A model generated the notes under the pieces. The model worked only from the letters and a program-made list of their open reading frames with translations. It did not search any database and had not been told where the DNA came from. The position numbers were made by a program, and so were the translations under genes. From Rhodocollybia butyracea (lineage: Eukaryota; Basidiomycota; Agaricomycetes; Agaricales; Omphalotaceae), in the NCBI GenBank assembly GCA_015501585.1, contig JADNRY010000010.1:62001-126000 (forward strand): DNA of 64,000 nt, written 5' to 3'. Shown piece after piece: positions 53,629-64,000 of the stretch (position 1 is the first letter of the stretch; every line of letters begins with the position of its first letter).

Positions 53629-56600
53629 TCAACGCTGGCCACGATGTGGTTGCGTATGCGCTTCATAGCTGTGGAAGAAGCTGGGTGTTGGTGAAGGAGC
53701 TGTTGGGTAGGGTGGTGTAAGTGTTTGATAGGCTCCGTACGGTTCATAGTGGAAGCTGGGTGTCGGCGAAGGAGCGACAGGATAAGGGGGCGGGCTATAG
53801 GGCATTGTTGATTGTAAAGGAGATGGGTCAACGGTTGGATACTGTGACCTTTGGTGAGATATCGGCTTGGGACCCGGTCTGTAATATAACATGGCCTCGG
53901 GAACGCTGCGAGGTGCCTGCGCTTGTACGGGCGGGTATGGGTTTGAGAAAGGAGGTTGTGCCCGCATACTGTCTGAATGCCATATCGCGGAGGGTGAGGA
54001 AGGGCCAGCCTGTGGAGCAGACCACGCATTAGGCTGGAGACTAAATGGAGAGGGCGATGGCTGTTGCGCTGCAGGATAAGACGCCCGGGCATGGAGGGGT
54101 GGAGTGGAAGGCCGGTCGGGGTTTAAGTTAGACAAGTGAGGGGCTGGGCGAGCTGCCTGCGACATGGGCCGTGGAAGGCGTAAAGCCGTTGAAGAAGTGG
54201 ACGGGACCGCGCTTGGCCGCACAGAGGATGGGTTAGAGAGAACAGGTGCCGCTAGAGAATTCTCTTTTCGCCATTCCCGAGCTGAGCTTTCGTCCAGAAT
54301 TCGCTCAAGCTGGAGTGGTTGAGAAGCCATGCGGTACTTCTGCACATACTTTCCATCACGCATTTGAGCAGTATTCAAAACCAGGTCAGAAGGATCCCCT
54401 TGGTGAACCACTCCTCCCTTCATCTCAGAGGACTTTTCCCGCTCTTGAAAAGTAGCAATGTTGTATTGAATAGAGCATCCATGCCGAGTGCAGTCATGTT
54501 GAACGTTAACAGCACAAAGAAGAGACTTTTGACACTATGAGTGGCAGTAGGACGGTCAGTAAAATTATTCCACGCACCTGGGGGCCAACAAGATAGAATT
54601 GGCCTGAAGGGGAAAGTCGAGGCATACCGTGGCACGAAGCTCTGGCCTGAACACGGTAAAGCTCCAGAAGAACAGATTCAGCGGCTTCATTGAGGCGTCC
54701 GTTTTTGTTTCGCATAAGAATCTCACTCACACGAGCCACAGCGGTAGCATCAGTGGTCCGTGGGTCTTCACAGATGACATAGTTTCCGGGGGAGCATTTG
54801 TCTCCGTTGACAAGTATTAGATCAACAGCTCGATGGAAAACCCCCTGAGCTTTTTGCGCCGCTGTGAATATATTGGAGTCAGGGACTTTTCGACAAGATT
54901 CGGTCTGGAGCCATTTCTGAATACTGGCAGAATGGTCCACAGAGCATTGGCCTAAGTTACGACGGGGTCAAATAAAAAAATATGATAATGCGAAAGGGCA
55001 ACGTACCAGGTAACGGACGATAAACAGGTGCAAGACCCAGATAAGAACCAACGGTTTCTGAAGACCACCGAATAATGCCCAGGGGGCTAGGTCCCACTTG
55101 ACGCCAATGTTCACGTTTGAAAGAGCCAGCACGGAAGTACTGTTGCACAGGAGTTACGTGCTGATTGGAAGGTAGCTCCGAATTGTTGAGTGATTTGTCG
55201 GCCACTGAATCAGCAGGGATGTAAGTCCCCGAAAGGAAGAGACCTCCACTTAGCATGTGGCGAATACGATTTTGCTTTGCAAAGGAAAAAGCAATGTCTC
55301 GAGAAGGGGCTTGGCGATTGGAATGGACACTTTTACTACGGATAATCGCGTTGAATGACTCAAAGCCCTCTGTAGCAAAAAGCATAGCGGGCCCAAATCG
55401 TCGGATGTGTTCAGGGAGGTGGACCAGAATATGGAACTTTGGTTTATTAAACCACTGGATGGTCCAACGAGCAGTGCAAGCAAGAAAATAGTTGATCTCC
55501 AGTGTCAAGGTTGTCTAATGAAAGTACGTTAGCATGCAAAATAAAAAAAACAAAATGAAAGTGTACAAGATAGCTTTCAAGTTCTTCGATTTCGGGCTGC
55601 CAGATTAGAGGAATGAGTTTTGACAAGGCTACCCAAGTCTCATAGCAATCGTTTGGAACAAAACCCTTTAAAATAAAAGGCGCTATCTGAGCTATTTTTC
55701 GGAAATCTGAGCCTGTGAGCGAGCCATAATGGTTAACCAACGTGCTGCCTGCAAGGCCAGAACCCAGCCCAAGCCCCTCGATGTTCACCGAATTCAGTTT
55801 GATAATCAGCTCCTTTGTGCGATGCTCATTCTTCTTTATGTGATTTTCGATGACGTCTCGCCAAAGATACTTGACGAAGCCAAGAAGAACAACATGCAAC
55901 ACCTCAACAGGGGTATCACAATGGGGATCTAAACCTTTAACGAGTTATCTGGACTGGAAGAAACAGGGTTGGCCATGAAAGCTCACCTCGAATCCGCCAC
56001 ACAGGGCTCATCGTTTCTCGCGGGAGGTCAGATATAGCCTTGTTTAAGGCAGCTTGTTTCTGGTCCACACCCCGTCGAGTCTTGTACGAGCTAAAAAGAC
56101 GTTCAATGAAAAAGTTTTGATACGTGTCCTTGAGGCCAGTTTCTGTCCTCGCTTCCTTGATCTTAGTAACGTTGCCTTGTGCTTGCGCCAAGGTAAATTG
56201 AGACTTAAGCTGCTGCACAGATTCATGTTTGTTTCGTGGGTCACCAGGCTGTCAAAGAAGTGAGAACACCAATTGTTCTAGCAGTGGGCTTACCTTGACA
56301 AAGGCTTTCACGCGCTCCATTATTGCTGATAACCCTTCCTTAAATTTCTGACGCGGCCCCTTTTTCTTCCTCGAACCCTTTTCTTGGCTAGTATCAGACT
56401 CAGCAGATGCTACTGAGGCTCCGTCGGATTCAGGTTCACTACCAAGTTCAGGTGGATGCGAATGAAGTGAACGTCCAGAGGAATCAGCAGCAGCAGAATC
56501 CTTGCCCTTGACCTTGCAGACCCGGCAAAAATACTTACCGCGTAAACCAATGTGGCATGCAAATTCACTCTGCATGGGATTATCACCGAGCATAGCAAGA

Positions 56601-58620
56601 ACTGAGAGAATGATAAGGACTTTGGATTGAGTGAGTGAATCCCACGCCCAAATTCCATGTTCTTGACTATCGCTGAAGAATAACATCAGATAGGGGTAAA
56701 AATAAGTAAAAAAAAAAATAAAAAATACCTAATCTGATCGGCAATCCCGTCGAGCATTTCCAGAGGAGGCGCAGTGTTGGAGGTTGACAAAAAATGAATA
56801 TTATATTCTTTTGAGGATTCTTCTCGTGGAAGACCAGCTGGAGTGAATAAAAAGCTATTGTGCTTGTTCCATCTTTTCGAAACATTCCCTGATGTATCAT
56901 CGCAGTACAACCAAATGGGAAACAGCAGGCACTGAGCTCCGTTAGCTCGCTCACGCCATGGGTTTCCTAACCGTGGGTTGGTAAGAGTCCATGCAGTAAT
57001 AGTAGGTGGCGTAGTAGATCGATCCTCAACGTCTTTCAGCATCAATTTTAGTAAGGCCCTCATGAAAAATTGAAACGATACCTTCAATGTATGAGACATC
57101 AACAATTTCTGGATAAAGCCCGGCATCCAGGGTAATTTGTGGGAAAGTCTTGAGGAACTGGTCTTGGTCAACGTCAAAACCGTGCCCTCCCTTTACAACC
57201 CTCCAAGACGTGTAGTTGCCTTCACGAATTACTTGTTCCATTCGCCAACAGCGAGCAATGAAGCGACCATCTCTCTTGAACCACCGGTGAGGCATACAGA
57301 TTTGTTGACTACGAAGCATGGCAGGCTCGAATATGTAGTAGTCCCCGTTTTGAAGCCGTGCCATTGGCCCGAGTTCATCGTCAGGAATTTCATTGGCCCA
57401 GCGTGCAAATTGACGGGCTTCAGAGAGCTTTCGAGTTACATCTTCAGGGTAAAATGAGAGGTGAGGTCGGACTTGGGGGTTTGACATCTCCTAAGGTGGA
57501 TCTTAGAGGCTTAAGGTTATAAAATCACTTGCAGCACATACCTGCGCAACAATATCGGCAATGCTATTGACGTAGTATACATGTCCAAATGTACTGCAGA
57601 GACTGTATGCCGTATAGTTTCTGGAGCTTCGCATCAAGTTCCTTCATGGTCTTGACAGAGGTGGTGTCTTCAACTCCGTTGACTCGAAGAAGCCATACAA
57701 AGAGATCAAGTTGGCGTACTGAAAATACAGAACGGGGAAGGTGCATGAGGATGTCAAGTGTACATGACTATGCAGCAGTTAGTAGCGATATGTTGTATGG
57801 GGAAAGTTTCCACGTACAGTTCTATCTGGCCAAGGAAACCATTCCTGGTTCTCCTCAGTGATGTTTGTTCGAGCACGTTTTGAGTGACCCCCGCCTGTAG
57901 CATATTCATTAAAAGCATCATGGCCTGAAAAGAAAATTATTGACCAAAAATGGAGATGTGGGTATAAACAGGCAGACCTCTCTGTTCTTCATTTCGATCA
58001 ATGTCCGGAGAGCTTGGGGGGGACTGTTCATCGTCGAGCTCTTCCTCATCGGAATTGATGTTATCTGGCCCATACCGATACGTGTTTAACATGTAACTCG
58101 AAAGGGCTTGAACTTCCTGTGTTTCGCGGGAGCCAGAGAATTCAGGTTGCAACGCATCAATTTCGCTCCAGTCAAAGTGGGATTGCTCGAACGTCTGGCG
58201 TATATGTATATGCCCAGTGTAGTCAGGAAAGCTGTTCAAGGGTGGTAATGGCTCTCGTTCAATAGCTGAATCTTTGGCTGTAAGCTCTTGCAGCATTCGT
58301 GTGGTGATGACATCCTGGGCTGATCGGAATGGTACCGCAGGTTGTAGCTGAGGGGGGCCTCTGGGAAGCTCAGAGCGGGCCTTTTGGCGTTCAATTTTTT
58401 CAGTCTGTTTGGAATCCGCAGCGTGTCGTTTCGCATTGTAAACCGTTTGATTTACGACTTGACAGACTTTACAAGTAATCCGCCATTCGTTGGCTCTGTA
58501 ATTGGTTTCCCAGACTGGAGAAATAAATTCATTTGTACATATACAAAAGTTATTATAGAAGCTACGCTTACTTCGCTGGTCGTCGAAGCCTGGTGGTCGT
58601 GCAGCCCCTCGGTATGACAT
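53629..58620 (-). CDS. Large multi-exon transposase of a TET/JBP-associated DNA transposon (frame break in exon 3)
   Basis: Eleven exons on the minus strand: 58620-57978, 57924-57818, 57767-57542, 57490-57082, 57032-56729, 56672-56294, 56248-55987, 55934-55567, 55514-55007, 54951-54578 and 54534-53629 (about 1,490 codons). Motifs include a CKVC zinc-ligand pair near residue 50, IWLYCDDTSGNVSKRWNKHN, YNIHFLSTSNTAPPLEMLDG, the zinc knuckle CHIG...YFCRVCKVKG, VEVLHVVLLGFVKYLWRD and NKPKFHILVHLPEHIRRFGP followed by ATEGFESFNAIIRSKS. These are characteristic of the large Agaricomycete transposases of the KDZ/CMC-like type; I cannot fix the exact family. The Pro/Ser-rich C terminus is low complexity. 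All junction phases agree except exon 3, which has one base too many near 57590 (frame passes from LQYIWT to GHVYYVNSIADIV). The copy is therefore probably dead, unless this is an assembly indel. Confidence 0.78.
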
Positions 58621-60177
58621 TGTGGCTTATATTGATCAATGAGGCGGGGTCGGAATGGCAAGTTAGCTCCTGGGCACAACTAAAATTTAGTCCCAGGTTC
58701 AAGTTTGAAGCGCAAAAGCAAAAAAAATATATCCTAGGTTCTATTTTTCAAATTTAAGACCTGGTTGCTAATTTTTTAAGCCGGGTCTCAAATCATGTTT
58801 GGGGCCGGGGATTGGCGGCCGGCTTCGCACTGAGTGCTTTCTAAGGTTTGGCCGTGTAACAGTGATTAACCTATCCCCTACTAAATTCTGGACAACTATC
58901 AGCACATCTGGCGCTTGCAACACTTCCCTGTCTGCCTCCTTCAAGTTGGGAGTCGAGTAGAGCCATTTCCGAGGGACTGGACACCTGGATCCAGAGTTGC
59001 CGAGGATGAATTCATAATCACTGGCAGTTGTGCCAGGTTCCCACCAAGTGTTAGATCAGTATAAATGCTTTCCTGCTCATGATCACTTCGACCTTCAGGC
59101 TTCTCATTGAAGGTTGTTACTGGAAGCTACAGCTGTGAACGAGAACGAATTTCGGTGTTCTGCAAAAGACGTACAATCCTTTGTGCAGGGTGATATGCTG
59201 TTCGGGTATGTAAGATATACCCTTTGCGCGAATTTTATGTGATTTGCGCAAGTTTCATGGGGGGCGCCCCTGGGCGCACCTTCGTTTGAATCGTTCCCGC
59301 GTGCACGGGCCCGGAGCAATCACTCGAATAAAAAATAATCTAGGGATTGCACAAGAAATCTGACAGCCTATGAGTGGAATACGAGAAGTATTTCACCAGA
59401 GCCACAGCAACCTCAAAAAGTATTTGTGAGATGGAGAGATCGCTCGCCTGAGCCCCTACCACTCTACCACTCGGCATATGTGAAGAAAGGGATTAACGAG
59501 AAATGAATGCTATCATTGAATCTAGTCATACTAGACTTGTACTTTACAGATTCACCAGTACCATACTATACAAGACTATACATCCAGCCTAGGCCCCAGT
59601 CGTTGAGTGCTTGAGCTATTTGAGCTGTATTTGAGCTCCATCGATTGATCTCAACTTGAACCGATCGTCTTTGATATCAGCGCCGCCTTTGCAGTGCTTG
59701 TGCCCGCTCACTCAGGCTCACTCGGGGCTCACTCTTGGTGTTGGTTTTTATTTTTATTTTGGATTGGTGAGCCTCAACTATGCATAGAAGCTCCTGCCAT
59801 GGGGCATCCCAGCATACATAAAAAAACCTCAGCACAGGTGAAGATATAGGAATTTACAGGGAATTTATACGGTTTTGCGCGTGCACGACTTGTCCTAACC
59901 AATTTGCTCATTTCAGGGATAGGTAAGTGATAGATAGCAGTAAATCTTTCTGAGTCAACTCGTCATATCTGCATATGCCCACTTGCATCAAGAATATAAA
60001 CTCGATCGAAAGAGCGAACTCTTCCCCCAACTGCTGGTTCAGTCCACTCCTCGCGTCGCCACTTTCTACTATCCCCCGCTGCTGGTTCAGCTCACTCCTC
60101 TCGCACCGCTTTCTACTATAACATCTCTTCCCATCTTCCCAACGCTCATCACACAGCAGCATCCCGTTACTCCCTCA
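58621..60177. other. Intergenic region, right flank of the transposon-like block and promoter of S copy 2
   Basis: No gene is supportable. From about 59935 the sequence is the duplicated promoter described for 46.4 kb, with a possible TATA element (AATATAAACTCG) at about 59993. Confidence 0.45.
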
Positions 60178-61012
60178 ATGCTCCTATCCCATCACTACCT
60201 GCCTTTTGTCCTCCTCGCGGCACTCATTTCCTCCGCGTGTGCTGCGCCAACAACACCGCCGCGGGTAAGACATATATATGATGCATCTCTTCTGGTTACT
60301 AACTTTCCCCACCAAGCCCAAGTATGCGGTGGATGTGATCGATGAAAACGGTGTCGAAACTGCAAATGTCCCAGCATCCATGCACACCCGCATTGCGCAG
60401 TTCATTCTTGACTTTCCAGGGCTGACACCCAATGGCCCGACTCAAAATGGTCATGGAGGTGGCAATCGTGACTGGAAGAAGGTCCTACAATTCGTCGATT
60501 CCTATCGGGTTAAAGTTCCTCCAACGGTTGACGACCCGAAGGAAGTGGCTTGTTTCTTGCTTAAAGGAGGCAAGCTCTGTTTACAAGTTTACAAGTTAAT
60601 ATTCATCTCTATCCTAGAAGGACTATGTTCCGGTTCAACAAGCTGCTTGGGATATGTCGTCGTTATCGAGGGTCATTCTGGGACTGCCGTGACCGTTGGG
60701 GCAGTTGTCGTCCGGACCAGCAACCCGGATGGTACAGATACATATACCGTGCTCGACCACATCCCTCCTAGCGAGAGCAAACATGACGACTCCATCAAAA
60801 AGCATCAGAAAATTTTTTACAAGTTTATCACCAAATTTGAGAGTGCCAAGGCGTGGGCGAGGGGTATGACTGAAAAGAATGTTAAGATATCGGAGCGACT
60901 GGGTTGGACTCCTGCGAATGGCGCGACGTCTCCTTCACATGCGGCGAGTGGTGAAGCAGGCGCTGCACCTGGGAAACCTCCACACCCACATCCAGGACCT
61001 CATTCACGTTAA
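60178..61012 (+). CDS. Secreted hypothetical protein, family S copy 2
   Basis: Exon 1 (60178-60264) encodes the signal peptide MLLSHHYLPFVLLAALISSA. A 52 bp intron follows, then exon 2 (60317-61012), giving 260 aa. The mature part parallels copy 1: VIDENGVETANVPASMHTRI matches VVDAQGVKQVNVPGSMKTRI, with GKLC, CSGSTSCLGYVVVIEG, VTVGAVVV and DHIPPSESKHDDSIKKHQ. The PTHNN repeat of copy 1 is replaced by PTQNGHGGG. Copy 2 has an in-frame insertion after GGKLC (LQVYKLIFISILEG), derived from a sequence with splice-like ends (GTTTACAAG...CCTAG). Removing it as an intron would break the frame, so I leave it in. The tail is Gly/Pro/His-rich. Function is unknown. Confidence 0.7.
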
Positions 61013-63020
61013 TACTCCAACTTCCGTAGTAGATATGTTCTATATCTATATACGTCTCAACAGTGTCCTATGTTCACCGTATATAAACAGTTAAGTAGTA
61101 CATGTACGTACGGTATTATTTTTCCATAACGAGCTCAGTAGAACCATGTTTTTTCCGACTTGATACGTTGGCATCGAAGGGAGTCCAATAGACCAAGAGG
61201 GCCTTTGAATGGTTTCCGCCTTCAATGAGTGCTGCGCATTGAAGATTAGAGAAGACGAGGCGAGACTTTGCAAGAGTATGACAAACCGATATGCAAATCG
61301 CTGGAACAGCAAGAAAATTGTGATTCGACCCAGTTTTTTCCTCAGGCCTGTATTCGCTGCGCTCGGTGCATACAGCAACCTTGAATCTTTGATGATCTAC
61401 GCAAATCATTTGCAAACGTGGTTCTCCTTCCACACTCTGCTTCACTGCCCATTCTGCTATATTTGGAGGCGATATTTAGAGTCATGGAGATCGCTGCGGC
61501 AGGGGATGCAACCAAGGTAGACTGTGACACCCTTACATTGATTTTCGCCTCTCTTTCTCTCTTCCTTCCCTCACTGAGCTTATGGCCCACAGCTTTGGTG
61601 AACGATTCATTGGCAAATAGCCGTAGAGCGATTTCGAAAACCTCAAGGATGATAAACGGCTGACAATCATGTGAACGCTGGTCGAAGCTCTTGATATCTT
61701 CAGAGTCCGTTTGAGATATGAGGTGTAGAGGTTCCAAAGCTTGAGCTTGAATATAGAATATTTGAATCCCTGTTATTGCGGTCTCGAAGCAGACGAATCA
61801 ATTCTGGCAGGCATCAGCGAGTACCAAGATCCTATCCCAACCAGAACTGTGAATGCGCCTGGAGCCTGAATTCACTTGTTCTTGTGTGTTGCAACGTTGA
61901 ACCGTTGAAAGGAGTGGACAATGTTGATGAAGGAAACAAACGAGCGTGAACTTGTATGACAAATTAGCACCAAAAAAAGGAAATTCTTGCGGAACACGCA
62001 CGATATAGATCTCCTCGTGACGACGTTCTCCAGAAAAAAATCAAGCCCATCCCATCCACGGTGATGCCCATATTCTGGGTTGTACATCCTGCAATACTCC
62101 CAATATCCTGACCAAAACCCCACCGTCACCTAACCTTGGTAGCATTGGTAGTCGACGTCCCAGTCGTTCCATCCGCCATGAAGATATTAGATGGCAGGTT
62201 CACTATGAAGGCTTCTGTGCAAAAGTGGAGCAATATATCGATCCAATGATACCTGTCGACAAACTTGGATAAAACAAGAATGGGTACAAGGGAAGAACGT
62301 GGCGGAAAAGAAGTGTTGGTGGTAGGGAGCCGAGGGTTTCTGAACGGGGGTGTTTTAGAATTGGGATGCGATGTGGCTGGAGCTGCTGCCAGGGCGTCAG
62401 ATTTATGCTGTTTCCGGGGAGACTCTAGGGCATTTTCTATATGTACTGAGTGATTGGGTCGGAGCGATTCGATACCAAACACCCCAAAAGGTTGAAATTT
62501 CTGAAACGTTGAGCATTAGTTAAATATAATCTGAGAATTCTCGATGTAATAGTTGCGCACATACTGATACAGCATCAACTTGATCAGGACGTTCGCGGTA
62601 GGAGCAGACTGGACGCCTACACGTAGCCTTCCTTTGTACATAGCGAGTGTCGATACGAAAACATAGGTGGCGGCTGCCTGGATCTCGAGTTGAATGTATA
62701 TCAAGTATCTTCAATGTTCCGAGCGTGTGATCATAACTCTAGACTGAGACAGCTATTGTACTCGCAGTATTCGCAGTTAGATGGCACGTAGAAGTAGAAG
62801 TAGAAGATGTAGAGGAACACGGTCCGGATTTTTCCTCCGAACCTGATGCCGTGCAAAAACCGGCACGTGTCCTTGAATTCAACTGTTCAAATTCCCTGTG
62901 TACTTCACTGTATGGTTGTCGCTACCTGACACCCATATAGTACTCATACACCCGCGGCCAAATGTCGTTGTTCTGTTCAACAAGAAGCGCTTGCTAACTC
63001 CCGGGCAGTCACTCAATTTA
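61013..63020. other. Region with gene relics
   Basis: 61110-61200 is the duplicated 3' flank of the S genes. Minus-strand open frames 61737-61342 and 61445-61116 could be exons of an unrecognised gene (FEIALRLFANESFTKAVGHK; ALLVYWTPFDANVSSRKK), but they lack an ATG and clear junctions. The phosphotransferase relic occupies 61870-62720. Nothing is seen from 62720 to 63020. Confidence 0.4.
61870..62720 (-). pseudogene. Decayed copy of the APH-type phosphotransferase
   Basis: On the minus strand, pieces match the intact gene at 44433 in order: AMYKGRLRVGVQSAPTANVL with LIKL (against IYRGYVRVVVESAPNVLIK), then SKFVDRYHWIDILLHFCTEA, VNLPSNIFMADGTT and GFWSGYWEYCRMYNPE. The catalytic HxD loop is missing and stops interrupt every frame. 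Confidence 0.8.
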
Positions 63021-63543
63021 GGGCCTGTTCGGCAACACGAATCTGGATTTTGTTAGATTTTGCCAATGCGAGATTTTGAACATTTAATATAAACTGCTCG
63101 GATCAGCTGGCCGGTCACCATGACTTCAAGAATGACATAACTCTTGACATGATTACCTGTCATCGTACCCAATGTTCCGTCCATCGTCCCGCAAGTCGTA
63201 CCGACCACTCTCAACAATGCCACCCAGTGATCAACACCCTTTGGTCATCATCTATCAAATTTATTGTAATTATGTATGATTGGAAAAGCACTTATATTTC
63301 TCTGTATTGGCTAAGGAAATGAAAGCTAAAGTAAAAACTATATTTGAGAGCGGCGGGCATGTCTGAGCATTGAGCGGGGTGTTGAGGTCAATGGAAGAAA
63401 CGTATGGCAGCAAGCGCGTTTACACGGAGCGCTCAATCGGCCGATCTGACTGATACTTACAAATGTTTGATGGCTTTTTTATATAGTGGCAAATCCTGGC
63501 AAAATCCCAAACAAAATCCAGATTCGTGTTGCCAAACAGGCCC
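63021..63543. mobile_element. 523 bp MITE with TTA target duplication (PIF/Harbinger-like)
   Basis: The left end GGGCCTGTTCGGCAACACGA and the right end, read on the minus strand, GGGCCTGTTTGGCAACACGA are inverted repeats of about 44 bp (continuing ATCTGGATTTTGTT). TTA flanks both sides (63018-63020, 63544-63546). The interior has no transposase frame. A 3 bp TTA duplication and GGGCC-type ends are usual for PIF/Harbinger elements. Confidence 0.85.
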
Positions 63544-64000
63544 TTAGATTTGATTTTTGTTACAGCACAACTTCCTGGCACAACCCACCGAATATATGCT
63601 CATTGTTCACAAAAGCTTAGTGTTGTTGTTTTTCCCACTTGAATTGACACATCCAAATTGATATTGATTTTCCGTTTCTTCCTCCAATAAAATTCATACA
63701 AGCTCGGGTTTACAAAAACAATCTCAGGTAACCAAATTCCAACAGCGAGGCCATGATATACCACCGAGCACTAAGCACTGTCGTCAGGGATGGCGTCAAC
63801 GCATGGGTAGCCAATTAAGCCGTTTTCGCCATCTGTGCCAGGGGTCAGACTTCAGTAATGCATTTGCAATTCACAGTTATTCTTTGTGTTACTCACGAAA
63901 GTCCTTACAACAGAGGACTTCATCGCTACCAAAATTGCTATCAAAAATAATGAGAATCAACTTATCAAGCTTCAATGGATGCCCAAAAGTGAGGTAACTT
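63544..64000. other. Right edge, nothing recognised
   Basis: A short open frame (63803 to the end) is present on the plus strand but has no motif. It may be a truncated gene or chance. Confidence 0.3.

Larger units (their letters stand above)
48951..58620 (-). mobile_element. ~10 kb transposon-like block (transposase + TET/JBP dioxygenase + accessory genes)
   Basis: Four genes that make sense only as transposon cargo lie together, three on the minus strand and one divergent. The block is interposed between two duplicated host segments (S-gene copies at 46.4-47.6 and 59.9-61.2 kb). No convincing terminal inverted repeats were found. GGGTTAAAC/TTTAACCC motifs near 47.8 kb and CCAGGTT/AAACTTGAACC motifs near 58.7 kb are weak candidates for subterminal repeats. 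Confidence 0.6.

Noticed and set aside
47785..58800. Terminal inverted repeats of the transposon-like block
   Set aside because: Only short, AT-rich or GGTTAAAC-like similarities were found at the two sides; not enough to define ends.
59430..59490. tRNA-like text (CCTACCACTCTACCACTCGG)
   Set aside because: No acceptor or T-arm pairing could be found on either strand.

Overview
The window is eukaryotic and looks like a mushroom-forming basidiomycete (Agaricomycetes). Genes are split by many 45-70 bp GT-AG introns with CTAAC/CTGAC-like branch sites. Protein families include an Mkt1-like factor, an Env7/STK16-type kinase, an F-box protein, a berberine-bridge oxidoreductase, cospin-like inhibitors and a fungal TET/JBP-type dioxygenase beside a large DNA-transposase gene. 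No rRNA, CRISPR array or bacterial operon was seen. Several single-base reading-frame breaks occur, so a number of genes are either decaying or affected by small assembly indels.

Left part (1-18 kb), mostly ordinary genes: the 5' end of an MKT1-like gene (minus), a thioredoxin-TPR protein, a BUD20-like ribosome-biogenesis zinc finger, a secreted berberine-bridge-like FAD oxidase (minus), a gene at 9.97-12.8 kb built from repeated exon-intron modules plus a hexapeptide array, an unrecognised minus gene at 15-16 kb and an F-box gene with a duplicated coiled-coil exon.

19-28 kb is a duplication zone. Two paralogous secreted-protein genes (minus, 20.9-22.3 and 25.7-27.1 kb) contain near-identical introns. 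Three decayed copies of an unrecognised coding repeat lie around them. At 28.9-29.9 kb is a frame-broken hypothetical gene, and at 31-33 kb an Env7-like kinase.

33-46 kb is repeat-rich. It has two arrays of intron-containing tRNA-Asn(GTT)-like units on opposite strands, three tandem cospin-like protease-inhibitor genes (35.6-39.6 kb, the middle one frame-broken, the first with a 742 bp terminal-inverted-repeat element in its promoter), relics of an APH-type phosphotransferase, the intact phosphotransferase at 44.4 kb, and two tRNA-Thr(TGT) genes.

46-64 kb: a secreted-protein gene and its diverged copy (46.6 and 60.2 kb) flank a roughly 10 kb transposon-like block (48.9-58.6 kb). That block carries a multi-exon transposase, a TET/JBP-type 2-oxoglutarate/Fe(II) dioxygenase and two smaller genes around a shared promoter. 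A further phosphotransferase relic and a 523 bp MITE with a TTA target duplication lie near the right edge.
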